In this document: positions 18,203 through 28,435 of the stretch, piece after piece | How the letters are laid out: each line of letters opens with the position of its first letter | How positions within the stretch are numbered: position 1 is the first letter of the stretch | Source of the DNA: an uncultured Bacteroidia bacterium | GTDB lineage: Bacteria; Bacteroidota; Bacteroidia; Bacteroidales; Prolixibacteraceae | DNA length: 64,000 nt | Direction of reading: 5' to 3' | Assembly: GCA_903907075.1 (NCBI GenBank) | Contig: CAIVMQ010000054.1 | Location: 1-64,000, forward strand | The notes under the pieces: generated by a model | Told to the model about the DNA's origin: nothing | Database searches by the model: none | What the model saw: only the letters and a program-made list of their open reading frames with translations | Program-made: the position numbers and the translations under genes

Positions 18203-19351
18203 ATGAAGAAACTGCTACTTACCTTTTGGATTTTTACCCTACTTGCCACTTCAGTCACCTCTCTGTATGCCCAATCGGGAGAGGCTGTGATTAAGAATGT
18301 TAAGGTCTATTATGAAAAAGGGATGTTTGGTGGGTGGCCCGCAAATTTTGGAATTTGGAACTGGGGGGATGAGATATTGGTAGGCTTTGCACAGGGGAGC
18401 TATAAAGACTTGGGGCCAAAGATTCATAACATTGACCGGCAAAAGGAGGAACGTCATCTACTTGCCCGGTCATTAGATGGAGGCGAAACCTGGAATATTG
18501 AGGATCCCGGGAAAACGGGTAACGGCAGTTTGTTTGTACCGAATCGCGGAAGTTATCACGGTATTGAACGAACGGACATTAAGATTGAGCAATTAGTTGA
18601 ATGTAAAGGGATAAATTTTTTAAATCCTAATCTGGCCTTTACCTTACGGATGACCAACTCTGATGGTGGGGAATCGCGTTTCTGGTACTCGTACGACAGG
18701 GGACATAGCTGGAGTAAGCCAAGTAAATTACCAGATTTTAATACGCTAGGGACTTCGGCACGTACTGATTATATCGTTGATGGGGAGAGAGAGTGCCTTC
18801 TTTTTGTCACCGCAGCAAAAACGAATGGGAAGGAGGGGCGTATCATGTGTGTTAAAACGACTGATGGAGGAATAAGCTGGAACTTTGTTTCTTGGGTTGC
18901 CCCGGAGCCTAAGGAGGGTTATGATATTATGCCGGCATCCGTAAGATTATCTAAGGATGAAGTTTTTGTTGCGATACGGAAGAAGACCTCCATTGGGGGG
19001 TATCTCTCGAGTGATAATTGCAAAACATGGATTCGCCTCACAGATCCGGTTGAAGATACCGGCGAAGGTAATCCTCCGGCTATTGTAAAAATAAGAGATG
19101 GCCGGATTTGCCTGCTCTATGGAAGCCGCAAGGAGCCATTTAGCATCTGTGCCAGGATTAGCAGTGATAAAGGGAGATCCTGGAGTACCGTCTATACGCT
19201 GCGCAACGACGGTGCAGGCCGAGACATGGGCTATCCGAGAGCGGTACAGCGATCAGATGGCAAGATCGTGGTTATCTATTATTTTCAGGATAAACAAACA
19301 GGACCCGAACGATATATCGGATGCACACTATGGAGTCCTCCCTCAAGATGA
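18203..19351 (+). CDS. Secreted BNR/Asp-box repeat protein (sialidase-like)
   Basis: A 382-residue exported beta-propeller protein with a signal peptide ending near SLYAQ. At least five Asp-box repeats are visible: 'SLDGGETW', 'SYDRGHSW', 'TTDGGISW', 'SSDNCKTW' and 'SSDKGRSW'. This is the sialidase/neuraminidase fold, but I see no FRIP/RIP motif near the N terminus, so sialidase activity is unproven; other glycan-binding or glycosidase activities share the fold. Monocistronic, convergent with the YncE/phosphoesterase gene; a weak gccttt/aaaggc hairpin lies between them. Confidence 0.75.
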   Translation: MKKLLLTFWIFTLLATSVTSLYAQSGEAVIKNVKVYYEKGMFGGWPANFGIWNWGDEILVGFAQGSYKDLGPKIHNIDRQKEERHLLARSLDGGETWNIEDPGKTGNGSLFVPNRGSYHGIERTDIKIEQLVECKGINFLNPNLAFTLRMTNSDGGESRFWYSYDRGHSWSKPSKLPDFNTLGTSARTDYIVDGERECLLFVTAAKTNGKEGRIMCVKTTDGGISWNFVSWVAPEPKEGYDIMPASVRLSKDEVFVAIRKKTSIGGYLSSDNCKTWIRLTDPVEDTGEGNPPAIVKIRDGRICLLYGSRKEPFSICARISSDKGRSWSTVYTLRNDGAGRDMGYPRAVQRSDGKIVVIYYFQDKQTGPERYIGCTLWSPPSR

Positions 19352-19470
19352 TTGAAAACTACAAACCATTTTTAAAAGGTAACTTAGAGCCTTTAAAAAG
19401 GCGTACCCTAAATCCATTTTCTCCTATTTACGATTGATCCCGTGCCTTGGCTCATGAAAAAGCCTAAAAA

Positions 19471-21930
19471 CTAGTCGTTATCCGAATCGTTTGCGGCATT
19501 AAAAAATGCAGCGTGAACAGGAGGCGGACATATCGAGTTCAGTCCGTGAACGGCACCCCAAAGAACCTCATTAAAACGGGCATCTGGAACCAAATCTTCT
19601 TTGTCGAAATCAAATTTCTCACTCAACTTCGAGAGTTTATTGACTGCCGTATTTTTGAGGTTTAGATCGACGCGACATGGAAGCATTTGAAATGGAGGAT
19701 GGGTAGCCGTTTTATCAAAACATCGCCACAGAGGCTCCGCGGCAGCATCGTATTGACTCATTGGAGGTAATCCCAGAATTAATTCCATCGTGCGTAAAAG
19801 AGATGTAGTTGAATACATCGTATGATCGACATAGCCCTGTTTCACATAACCACCAGCAATATAAGCAGGGGAACGGTGAGCATCGACATGGTCGGGCCCA
19901 TTTTGAGCATCATCCTCCACGATAAGAACAACACTCTGATTCCAAATCGAGGAGTGACTCAGGTAGTCCACAAATAATCCGACAGCGAGATCATTATCTG
20001 CTACATGGGCGAAAGGTGTTGGACTTCCTTTACTTAAACCTTCGGTATGGTCATTCCCAAAACGGATAGTATTAAACTGTGGAACGCTATCTTTGGCTAG
20101 TAAGCGATCAAAATCACGTTTCCATTGATAAAACCGGGAGGTGTCTCGAACGGATAAATCCCATTTTGCATACTCAGGACAGAAATGACCTATCAAGGAA
20201 GGGAGTGCCGGCTCACCATTTTCTAAAATAAATTCGGCATAGGTCCGATAAGAAACCCCATTATTTTTGCAAAAATCCCATATAAATCCACTCTTATTGT
20301 TCGCAATCTTTCGAGACCCTTCTCCATCATACTCCCCTCCTCTTCCACCGTAGCTGGTAGGCCAATTCTTTTCGAGATAATCTGTTGCATAGCCGCCCAT
20401 CGTCCAACTATGCCCATCCGCACTCACCTCTCCATTGACATAAAAATTATCGAGCAACACAAATTGTCGTGCCAATGCATGTTGATTCGGGGTTATATTC
20501 TCCCCAAAAAGCACCAAGGTACTATCGCCATTACCTTGAGGAAGATCCCCCAATACCTGATCATAGGTTCGGTTTTCTTTTACTATATAAAAAACATGCT
20601 TGATTGGAGACTGTTCTCCCACTTTCTGCGGTATAGGATTACCCGATTCACCTGACGAACTTATATCGTTAGCCTTTGAATAAGGGGTATTTTGATAAAC
20701 AGACTGTGAGTAAATTTTCAACTGATCGTCTGATGGCACGTCAATGGTCTGGAGAGTCCCAGTGAATAAACCTCCGATATATTGAACCTTAACTCGCTTC
20801 TTTGTCCCTTTTTGGTAAATCACATCATCTCTTTTACTCATTGGATTTGGACCATTGGGATTTGCTTTTGAGGTTAATCCCTTGCCGTTTGCGACCAGGA
20901 TTTTATTTTTAAGGACCCTTACAGATGTCGGGTACCACCCGGTAGGTATAAACCCTTTACTCTTGCTGTTTCCAGGATTGCTAACATCAAAAACAGCTAA
21001 ACAGTTATTATCTGCATTGGCAATATAAAGCGTCTTCTCGTCGCCGCTAAGCGCAAGGCTATTGGGCGTCGATCCGGTTGGAGCATCAGGGAATAATGCG
21101 GTGTTTAAAATTTCGATCTCTTTATTTTTTTCGAGTGAAACGACCGACACCGAATTATCATTTCCATTTGCAACAAATAAATAGTTCTGATTTTCAGTCA
21201 GGCACAGATCATTTGGATTGTCACCAACCGCAATAGAGTGTTTGATTTGGAGTGCTTTGGTATCAACGACAACGATTTTATTACATCCCCAACAAGAGAT
21301 ATACAAGGTCTGACCATCATTAGACAATAAACAGGTATACCCTTCACCTTCAAGGGGAATTTGTTTCTTTATCTTTTTCAATTTTAAATCATACACATAA
21401 AGGGAGTTATTCTCTTTGGTAACGGCATAAAGCAGCTGTTTCTGATCATCAACGGCAATTCCGGCAATTGAAATAAGATTCGGCCAACCTTTGCCAATGA
21501 CCAGTGTATCTGAAGGGATTAATCGCCTCTCTTTGATCTGATATTTTAGAATCCAGTTATCATTTCCTCCCGATGCGTAGATAGACTTATCATCTTTGGA
21601 GAAGGTTAACCCAAGCCATCCTTTAGCCAGGACAACAGAATCGAGCAGTACTATTTTTTCAGCATCAAAAAGCTGGATGCTTTGCAAACTCTGTCCATTG
21701 TTTGTAACTGCGACCATTTTCCCTGAGTGAGAAACAGCAATATTGAGAGGTAGATCACCCACTGGAAGCATCTTTCCAACAGGAGATAACTTCCATCCGT
21801 TAGGCAATAGTACCCGATTTGACGCTATGGGATTAAGATATTGTCCACTGACCTGCATAAATAAACAAGAGAGAACAAGTACACAAATCAATTTATTTAC
21901 ACTTTTAAATAGTAGTGTTTCCATACGCAT
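19471..21930 (-). CDS. Secreted YncE-type beta-propeller / alkaline phosphatase-superfamily fusion
   Basis: An 819-residue exported protein. Residues ~30-400 form a YVTN-type beta-propeller with repeats such as 'SKDDKSIYASGGNDNWI', 'LCLTENQNYLFVANGNDNSVSVV' and 'LALSGDEKTLYIANADNNCLAVFDV'. Residues ~440-750 are a phosphoesterase (PF04185-like, phospholipase C/acid phosphatase type) domain: 'HVFYIVKENRTYDQVLGDL', 'NFYVNGEVSADGHSWTMGGYATDYLEK' and 'VVLIVEDDAQNGPDHVDAHRSPAYIAGG' with metal-binding D/H residues. This propeller plus phosphatase architecture is known in Bacteroidota; the substrate is unknown, and extracellular phosphate scavenging is a reasonable inference. Confidence 0.88.
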   Translation of the reverse strand: MRMETLLFKSVNKLICVLVLSCLFMQVSGQYLNPIASNRVLLPNGWKLSPVGKMLPVGDLPLNIAVSHSGKMVAVTNNGQSLQSIQLFDAEKIVLLDSVVLAKGWLGLTFSKDDKSIYASGGNDNWILKYQIKERRLIPSDTLVIGKGWPNLISIAGIAVDDQKQLLYAVTKENNSLYVYDLKLKKIKKQIPLEGEGYTCLLSNDGQTLYISCWGCNKIVVVDTKALQIKHSIAVGDNPNDLCLTENQNYLFVANGNDNSVSVVSLEKNKEIEILNTALFPDAPTGSTPNSLALSGDEKTLYIANADNNCLAVFDVSNPGNSKSKGFIPTGWYPTSVRVLKNKILVANGKGLTSKANPNGPNPMSKRDDVIYQKGTKKRVKVQYIGGLFTGTLQTIDVPSDDQLKIYSQSVYQNTPYSKANDISSSGESGNPIPQKVGEQSPIKHVFYIVKENRTYDQVLGDLPQGNGDSTLVLFGENITPNQHALARQFVLLDNFYVNGEVSADGHSWTMGGYATDYLEKNWPTSYGGRGGEYDGEGSRKIANNKSGFIWDFCKNNGVSYRTYAEFILENGEPALPSLIGHFCPEYAKWDLSVRDTSRFYQWKRDFDRLLAKDSVPQFNTIRFGNDHTEGLSKGSPTPFAHVADNDLAVGLFVDYLSHSSIWNQSVVLIVEDDAQNGPDHVDAHRSPAYIAGGYVKQGYVDHTMYSTTSLLRTMELILGLPPMSQYDAAAEPLWRCFDKTATHPPFQMLPCRVDLNLKNTAVNKLSKLSEKFDFDKEDLVPDARFNEVLWGAVHGLNSICPPPVHAAFFNAANDSDND

Positions 21931-22140
21931 ATAGCCTTAAATTATTTTTTGAGATTATGAAGATTGAATCATTATTTTGCAATACTAATTTATTATTTCT
22001 TTTAAACCGGATTTGCAATCAAAATGTAACAACCAGCTACGGATAAAAACATCAATTCGTAGAATTAAAGTCACAAAACGCAGCTTGCGCTGAGTACAAA
22101 TTTACAGTAGCATTCTATCGAGCACCTTTACAATTTACTA

Positions 22141-23808
22141 TTAATAAATAAAACTACTCCCGCCTAAAAATTCACGAAGAACCGATGTTGGCGGAATCTC
22201 CTCTTCCGGAATAGACTCAAAATAGGATATAAAGATGAGTAGTCTCACAGCTTCCGAATATTCGGGGGTATTCTCTTTTACTTGTTTAAGCAGAGGACTG
22301 GCATACTTTTTAAGAACTGCGAGTTCATAAATAAGTGCTGAATTGAACATGATATCAGCATTTTCCTGAAACGGAAATATATGCTTCTCCTCACCTCGCC
22401 GGACACTTGGCCATCGCTGTATTGTGGTATAGGCATCGTATCCCCGGTATTTGCTGTCGCGGATAATCCGTCTCAGCAGCCGGTTGTCTGTGGTTGGGAT
22501 ATAGGTATGTTCGTCGATGGAGATCTGAGTTAAAGCAGAAACGAAAATGCGGTAAGTCTTTCCTGAATCAATTAAAGGCGTTAGTTTGGGATTCAAACCA
22601 TGAATACCCTCAATGATTAAGATGCTGTTTTTCTCCATCTTCATCGTCTTCCCATTAAACTTACGCTGTCCTGTTTGAAAATCGAAACGTGGTACCGACA
22701 TCTCTTCACCTGCAATAAGCCTTAGAAGGAAATCATTAAAATAGGGTATATCAATAGCTTCTAAAGATTCAAAATCGAGATTGCCACCCTCATCCAAGGG
22801 AGTAAACTCTCTGTTGACGAAAAAATTATCTACAGAAACTTCTATCGCATGCAGCCCATTAACAGCAAGCTGTATACCTAATTTACGACTAAAAGTAGTC
22901 TTTCCCGAACTCGAAGGACCTGCAATTAAAATAATGGTAATTTGATCTGTACGCTGCGATATCGCAGTAGCTATTTCAGCAATTTTCTTTTCATGTAAAG
23001 CCTCCGATATTTTAATCAGATCGCTATGTCGATTCTCTCGCCTTAAAGTATTCAATCTTGGAATATCCTCTACGCCCAAGATCTCAGCCCATTTCTTATG
23101 CTCCCTAAAGATCCCGAAGAGCTTATCCTGGTTTATTGCAGGCTGGGCTATTTGTAAATCACCAGGAATGGGGAATCGCATTAAAAATCCATCATAATAT
23201 TTAACAATGTCAAAATTGGTGATGCATCCTGTCGAGGTAAGCATATGACCGTAGAAAAAATTAATATGTTTTCCGAGGAAGAATAGCGGGGCATAAAGCC
23301 TTCCATAACCCCGATAAAGTTCCGCTTTACGGCCTAATCCATGCGCTTCGAGAAGAGATATCGCGGTGCCAGTAAGGATCATCTTTCGTTCAACAGCAAT
23401 ATCACTGTCGATTATCGACTGCATCTCTGCCTTAATCAACTGAACATCAGATTCCATAAAAGTCCGGTCGAGATTCTCCAGTTCACAATAGTATCCCTTT
23501 GAGATTGGATGATCAATTTTCAGGCTCACCTCAGGCCATAGATTCCGTATTGCCGCAAAAAGAATAAATGAAAGAGTCCTTAGATACATGCGTTGTCCAT
23601 CACGACACGAATAATCGATAAATTCGATTAACCGGGGCTTTACCATCTCATAGTCGAGTGGCTTAGGACGATGATTCACATAAGCCCCTAAGATAGGATT
23701 TGTCGTCTGTACAGCGAATAACTGGGCTATCTCAGCTAATGTCGTTCCGAGCGGAAATTCACCTTCACTATCCGAATTAACACACCTGATTGCAATTTTC
23801 TTTACCAT
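22141..23808 (-). CDS. Nucleoside (uridine-type) kinase with N-terminal TGS/ThrRS-like region
   Basis: A 555-residue cytoplasmic protein. Residues ~1-70 resemble a TGS domain, ~75-230 resemble the threonyl-tRNA synthetase accessory domain ('MESDVQLIKAEMQSIIDSDIAVERK'), and ~285-480 are a P-loop kinase with 'ILIAGPSSSGKTTFSRKL' (Walker A), 'VSVDNFFVNRE' and 'ILIIEGIHGLNPKL', as in uridine kinase/phosphoribulokinase. This composite is common in Bacteroidota and Clostridia and is usually annotated as a nucleoside kinase; the substrate is inferred. No aminoacylation core is present. Monocistronic. Confidence 0.88.
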   Translation of the reverse strand: MVKKIAIRCVNSDSEGEFPLGTTLAEIAQLFAVQTTNPILGAYVNHRPKPLDYEMVKPRLIEFIDYSCRDGQRMYLRTLSFILFAAIRNLWPEVSLKIDHPISKGYYCELENLDRTFMESDVQLIKAEMQSIIDSDIAVERKMILTGTAISLLEAHGLGRKAELYRGYGRLYAPLFFLGKHINFFYGHMLTSTGCITNFDIVKYYDGFLMRFPIPGDLQIAQPAINQDKLFGIFREHKKWAEILGVEDIPRLNTLRRENRHSDLIKISEALHEKKIAEIATAISQRTDQITIILIAGPSSSGKTTFSRKLGIQLAVNGLHAIEVSVDNFFVNREFTPLDEGGNLDFESLEAIDIPYFNDFLLRLIAGEEMSVPRFDFQTGQRKFNGKTMKMEKNSILIIEGIHGLNPKLTPLIDSGKTYRIFVSALTQISIDEHTYIPTTDNRLLRRIIRDSKYRGYDAYTTIQRWPSVRRGEEKHIFPFQENADIMFNSALIYELAVLKKYASPLLKQVKENTPEYSEAVRLLIFISYFESIPEEEIPPTSVLREFLGGSSFIY

Positions 23809-24040
23809 AACGGATCAATTACTTATCAAAAGAAATCACAAGATAACTTTTTTGCGCGACAAGTGAATCAAAACAATGGAGAATATTAAAGACACGGGAA
23901 GCAATAGTTTTCCTTCACGACAAAGGCTAAATGGAATAGATTAGATTCCTCGTTCTGCTAAGTTTAATTGAAAACCGAATTCCTTATTTTATTGTCGATT
24001 ATCATACGAATAGAACTTTCTTACTCAACAGTCTCTGTTT

Positions 24041-24439
24041 CTAAAGGACCTTAGCTGACTTTGACTCCAAATTTTGCAAAGCCAACAAGATAGCCTTCGG
24101 ATTATGATCCACTATCGATCCTCCTAAAGCCACCACCGAAGCAGCCACATCAATAGCATATTGTATCTCATTCAGACTATTCAAAGTCGCTTTTATTTGC
24201 TCTGTGACACGTCCTAGAGCGATCAGAGAACGATCTGCATCCTCCATTATCAATTGTGAAGACCACGTAAAATTATCGTTTGCATAATTTAATATCTTCG
24301 AGCACATCTGCTCAAGGGCCTTATTTTGAGATGGCGCTAGCTGAGAATAATTCTCACGCCTAAATTGCCCCAATAAGCTACCTAGAATTAAAAATCGGTT
24401 AGCTAACTCATTCATTTTTTCTGCAGTTATCCGTTCCAT
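24041..24439 (-). CDS. Hypothetical helical protein paired with a lipoprotein
   Basis: A 132-residue protein without a signal peptide, predicted mostly alpha-helical with heptad-like leucines ('MNELANRFLILGSLLGQF', 'VTEQIKATLNSLNEIQYAI'). I do not recognise a family. It starts 1 bp after the stop codon of the upstream lipoprotein gene, so the two are coupled. A hydrophobic patch (AIDVAASVVALGG) near residue 100 is too polar at its edges for a confident membrane segment. Confidence 0.65.
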   Translation of the reverse strand: MERITAEKMNELANRFLILGSLLGQFRRENYSQLAPSQNKALEQMCSKILNYANDNFTWSSQLIMEDADRSLIALGRVTEQIKATLNSLNEIQYAIDVAASVVALGGSIVDHNPKAILLALQNLESKSAKVL

Positions 24440-24440
24440 C

Positions 24441-25298
24441 TTACTGAATCGTTAGTTTATTAAAATTGTCTATTAACTGCTGCAACTCACTCACAAACAG
24501 GTTAAGTTGTGCTTTACTCTCCTGATCGCCGGGTTTATCAATTGCCTCAGCCAAATTCACCTCTCCTTGACCAATTTTCTGTAGTGTCTTGGAATAGGAA
24601 AGAAGCTGTTTTTTTATTAATTCGATTTGATCTCGCTTTTTATAATAGGTCTCTACTGCCTCTCTCCTCTCCCATGTTGTGAGTGTTGTATCTTTTAGTA
24701 GAACGAAATAGTACTCCTTAAGGATCTCTTTCTGAACAGATAACTTACCAGATAAATTTTCGGAGAGATTGAACTTCAGGCATGCGATTAAAACCTGAAA
24801 AGGCTCATTGCCGGCCACAAGATAGTCCCGAAGTTGATGTTTTCTGTATTTATCGGTAACAGATCGCAGTAAAATCCTTGAAATTGTACCATAAGCTTCT
24901 ACCTGGCTTTTCTCGATCTTCAAAGAGGGATTTTCTATTTTTTTTAATTCATCCGATAATGACTCTAAGTTATAAGCGGTGAGTTTATTATTCGATAATT
25001 TTGTCAGACCATCGAGATACCCTCTCACCGCTTTATAAATCGCTAAGGTTACCTGATCACCTTTTTTATCTTCCGCACAATTACATGGTGGAGACTCAAG
25101 ATTTAACTCGGCTATTGTTTTGGAATAACAATTTTCAAGGCAATTTTTCTCAAATCCATAATCGATCTCCTCGAATTTTTGAATTCCCTTGAATGCAGAG
25201 GCGGAGAAATCAGAGGTGTTTTTGAGACTCGAGCAACCTATTAGAAGACTAGCCGTTAACAGAGTAACCATTAAAGCATGTAATAATGAGCACCTCAT
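24441..25298 (-). CDS. Hypothetical helical lipoprotein
   Basis: A 285-residue protein starting at MRCSLLH; the lipobox 'SLLIGC' at about residue 22 indicates lipidation and membrane anchoring. The ORF extends 30 codons upstream, but that would bury the signal peptide. The mature part is charged, helical and coiled-coil-like, with a cysteine cluster near the N terminus (NCLENC...CNCAED) that may bind metal or form disulfides. I do not recognise a family. It forms a two-gene unit with 24041-24439 and is divergent from rdgB. Confidence 0.68.
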   Translation of the reverse strand: MRCSLLHALMVTLLTASLLIGCSSLKNTSDFSASAFKGIQKFEEIDYGFEKNCLENCYSKTIAELNLESPPCNCAEDKKGDQVTLAIYKAVRGYLDGLTKLSNNKLTAYNLESLSDELKKIENPSLKIEKSQVEAYGTISRILLRSVTDKYRKHQLRDYLVAGNEPFQVLIACLKFNLSENLSGKLSVQKEILKEYYFVLLKDTTLTTWERREAVETYYKKRDQIELIKKQLLSYSKTLQKIGQGEVNLAEAIDKPGDQESKAQLNLFVSELQQLIDNFNKLTIQ

Positions 25299-25461
25299 TT
25301 GATAATTTATAAGATTGCAATCATTCGCGATCTGTTTTTGATCAGGGTAATCTAATTGCCCCTTTAAATTGTTAATACGGTAGTGCATACAAAAAGTTAC
25401 AACAACACGACTGGAGGTTAGTATAAAATCAACGGCTATTCCTCTTTAATCTGAATTAGAC

Positions 25462-25469
25462 TAAATTTG
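25462..25469 (+). promoter_or_regulatory. TAnnTTTG -7 box for rdgB
   Basis: TAAATTTG followed by C, 21 nt before the chosen ATG at 25491. Its overlap with the longer ORF start (25467) supports the downstream start. Confidence 0.5.
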
Positions 25470-25490
25470 CAACAAATCACCCTATACGTC

Positions 25491-26072
25491 ATGAGGAAAC
25501 TGGTATTTGCAACCAATAACGATCACAAGCTGAAAGAAATAACTCAGTTAATGCCAATGTATTTTGAACTTCTTAGCCTCAAAGATATCGGATGTTCCGA
25601 AGATATTCCCGAGACCGGTCCTACCTTGGAGGTTAATGCAGCTCAAAAATCATTTTACATCTGGGAGAAATACCGAATGAACTGCTTTGCTGATGATACC
25701 GGCCTTGAGATAGAGGCATTAGCTAATGAGCCTGGGGTTTATTCGGCACGCTATGCCGGAGAAGAGAAAAGTGCATCGGCAAACATGGATATGGTGCTCG
25801 AAAAAATGGCTGGAATAACTAATCGAAGAGCCCGTTTCAGATGTGTAATCTCCTTAATATTAGAGGGGATGGAGATTCAGTTCGAGGGAGTTGTTCTGGG
25901 TGAGATCCTTCCGCAAAGAGCAGGGGAAGCCGGATTTGGTTATGATCCAATTTTTAGACCTGAAGGATATTCAAAATCATTTGCTCAAATGTCTGAAATT
26001 GAAAAAAATAGCGTAAGTCATCGGGGACGGGCGGCAGAAAAGCTCATAGAATATCTGACAAAGCTGCACTAA
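25491..26072 (+). CDS. rdgB: Non-canonical purine NTP pyrophosphatase (RdgB/HAM1)
   Basis: Hydrolyses dITP, ITP and XTP to monophosphates, keeping damaged purines out of nucleic acids. The 193-residue protein has the full family pattern: 'LVFATNNDHKLKEI', 'ETGPTLEVNAAQKSFY', 'CFADDTGLEIEAL', 'PGVYSARYAGE', 'GFGYDPIF' and 'EKNSVSHRGRAAEKL'. The ATG at 25491 is preferred over the ORF start because MRKLVFATNN is the conserved opening and the promoter box lies over the longer start. It precedes porZ and recO on the same strand. Confidence 0.95.
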   Translation: MRKLVFATNNDHKLKEITQLMPMYFELLSLKDIGCSEDIPETGPTLEVNAAQKSFYIWEKYRMNCFADDTGLEIEALANEPGVYSARYAGEEKSASANMDMVLEKMAGITNRRARFRCVISLILEGMEIQFEGVVLGEILPQRAGEAGFGYDPIFRPEGYSKSFAQMSEIEKNSVSHRGRAAEKLIEYLTKLH

Positions 26073-26119
26073 TCTCAACCCCTTATCTCGTTTTAACCTA
26101 TCGCCTAAAGTCGATTTGC

Positions 26120-28432
26120 ATGATGCGTGTCAGATTACAACTTTGGTTATTCCTTATTACCGGCAATCTCCTTTCATTTCAGATGCAGGCAAACAACTGG
26201 CATTCATATTTGTCATATTACCAAACTTTTGCCATTGTTCAAGGAGACCAGCAGATTTTTGCCGCAAACCAATCGGGATTATTTGCCTATCATCTTACTG
26301 ATAAAAGTTTTACTACAGCCTCTACTGTCGAAGGGCTTTCCGATAGTGGGATATCTTCAATTTGTTACTCCTCTTCAATCAAAGGGGTGCTCATTGGTTA
26401 TGAAAATGGGAATCTTGACATCCTCTCTGGAAAGCGTGTTCGCAATCTGCCATACATTAAAATCAAAACTTCAATAGCGAAGAAATCAATTAATAATATC
26501 CTTAGTGACGGTGATTTTGCCTGGTTAAGTTGTGATTTCGGTATAGTCAAAATAAATCTCAGAAAATGGGAGGTCGCCGAGACATGGATAATCGGTGCGC
26601 AGGCAAGTACAATTGCAGTAAAAGATCTTACGGCTGATGATTCCTATTTCTGGGCTGCAACCGAGGTCGGATTATATAAAGCAGCAAAGAATAATCCCAA
26701 TCTTCAGGATTTTCAAAGCTGGGAACTCCAAGATGATCCGTTGCTTTTGAATAAATCATTCAGCTCAATTGCGGTATACCAGGGAAGAATATTTGTGACC
26801 GATAGTGATGGTCGTTGTTATTCCTATTTAGGGGGAGTTTGGAAGCAGGTCTATTCAGAGATTACAGGGATTCACAAAATAAAAGCATCAAGCTCTGGCG
26901 TGATGGTGATTAGTGATTCCCGTGTCGATGTGATTTCATTAAATAGTCAACGAACTATAACGAACTATGGAAATTTAACACCTCAAAACGTTAAGATATC
27001 GCCTCAGGATCTACTCATTGCAGATTCTGGAGAGCTTTGGATTGGAGATCATATCTTTGGATTAATCAATCAGACACAATCCGGCATGTTTAACTTAGTG
27101 GTCCCGGCAAGTCCGGCTGACAATAATGCTTCAAAATTAAGAATAACAGAAACAGGGCTCTATGTGGCAACGGCCTCAACTGATCCTGAGGTGGAGGATA
27201 TACCTGCGGCAATTCATCGCCTGCAACAACAGCAGTGGTTTTCGCTAAATGAATACACCCAGTCCAATTTGAGCGGGTTTAAAAATATCACGCAGGTGGT
27301 TCCCTCACCATCTAATGGCGAACATTTTTGGGCCTCAACACGAGGAGATGGGCTGCTTGAATTCGAGGGTCTTAAGATGGTTAAAAATTATAATTCAACA
27401 AATTCAACCCTTGCATCCTTTAATGGCAAGTGCCAAACCGGAGGGCTTGCAGTAGATAAAAGCGGCAACCTATGGGTTACAAACCCTTTTGTTCAAAATC
27501 AGTTACATCTTTTAAAACCGGATGGCACATTCAAATCGCTTCATTACCCTGGCATTGACAATCAATCTGAGGCTGCCGGAGAGCTAATTATTTCCCAAAA
27601 AGATACAAAATGGATTATTGTAAATAATTCAGATCTTTTTGCCCTGAAAACAGGTGCTACTCCCGATAATATGATGGATGATCAATATCGAAAAACAGCT
27701 GTAAGAAGTCGATTTTCGAATAGTGAAACAACCATTATTAAAGGGCACAACCAGCTTAATGCTTTGGTGGAGGATCACAATGGTTATTTATGGGCTGGGA
27801 CAGAAAATGGTGTCGTTCTCTATTCTGATCCGGAGTCGCTGTTTAAGGATACCGATTTTTATGGCATTCAACCCAGCGTAGATTTAGGAGATGACTTATT
27901 TCATCCTCTACTTGAAAATATGACTATTAATACTATAGCTATCGACGGAGGTAACCGAAAATGGTTTGGAACGACTAATTCAGGTGTTTACCTTTACTCC
28001 GAAGATGGATCAAGGATGTTAACCCATTTTGACACAGAAAATTCGCCACTATTTTCTAATCATATTAACAATATTGCGATTGACAACCGCACGGGGGAAG
28101 TATTTTTCGCCACCGATCAAGGGCTGTTATCGTACAATGGTGATGCTACCTTAGGGGAAAAAACGTTTAATCATCTTTATGTTTGGCCAAATCCTGTTAG
28201 GGAGACTTTTCATGGTGATATTACGATCGATGGTTTAACTGCCGAATCGGATATTAAAATTACAGATATCACCGGTAAGTTAATTTACAAGACCACTTCC
28301 AATGGAGGGCGAGCGACATGGAATGGGAGAGCTCGAAACGGAGACCGGGCAAATACCGGTGTTTACCTCATATTTTGCAGCAGTAGCGATGGAGCACAAT
28401 CGCGGGTAATCAAATTATTACTAATTCATTAA
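26120..28432 (+). CDS. porZ: PorZ-like type IX secretion surface protein
   Basis: A 770-residue exported protein. After the signal peptide, two beta-propeller regions are visible ('FAIVQGDQQIFAANQSGLFAY', 'DGDFAWLSCDFGIVKINLRK', 'DHNGYLWAGTENGVVLYS', 'GGNRKWFGTTNSGVYLYSEDG'), followed by a C-terminal T9SS sorting domain ('LYVWPNPVRETFHGD...TGKLIYKT'). This order, the length (P. gingivalis PorZ is about 776 residues) and the position directly before recO support PorZ, a component of the attachment complex that ties T9SS cargo to the cell surface. It has the family's features, but the T9SS core genes are not in the window. Confidence 0.85.
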   Translation: MMRVRLQLWLFLITGNLLSFQMQANNWHSYLSYYQTFAIVQGDQQIFAANQSGLFAYHLTDKSFTTASTVEGLSDSGISSICYSSSIKGVLIGYENGNLDILSGKRVRNLPYIKIKTSIAKKSINNILSDGDFAWLSCDFGIVKINLRKWEVAETWIIGAQASTIAVKDLTADDSYFWAATEVGLYKAAKNNPNLQDFQSWELQDDPLLLNKSFSSIAVYQGRIFVTDSDGRCYSYLGGVWKQVYSEITGIHKIKASSSGVMVISDSRVDVISLNSQRTITNYGNLTPQNVKISPQDLLIADSGELWIGDHIFGLINQTQSGMFNLVVPASPADNNASKLRITETGLYVATASTDPEVEDIPAAIHRLQQQQWFSLNEYTQSNLSGFKNITQVVPSPSNGEHFWASTRGDGLLEFEGLKMVKNYNSTNSTLASFNGKCQTGGLAVDKSGNLWVTNPFVQNQLHLLKPDGTFKSLHYPGIDNQSEAAGELIISQKDTKWIIVNNSDLFALKTGATPDNMMDDQYRKTAVRSRFSNSETTIIKGHNQLNALVEDHNGYLWAGTENGVVLYSDPESLFKDTDFYGIQPSVDLGDDLFHPLLENMTINTIAIDGGNRKWFGTTNSGVYLYSEDGSRMLTHFDTENSPLFSNHINNIAIDNRTGEVFFATDQGLLSYNGDATLGEKTFNHLYVWPNPVRETFHGDITIDGLTAESDIKITDITGKLIYKTTSNGGRATWNGRARNGDRANTGVYLIFCSSSDGAQSRVIKLLLIH

Positions 28433-28435
28433 CCA

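Noticed and set aside
18203-19351. Calling the BNR protein a true sialidase
   Set aside because: Asp-boxes are clear, but no FRIP/RIP motif was found, so only the fold is supported.
26127-26477. 116-residue ORF in another frame at the start of porZ
   Set aside because: Overlaps the signal peptide and first propeller repeats of porZ; shadow.
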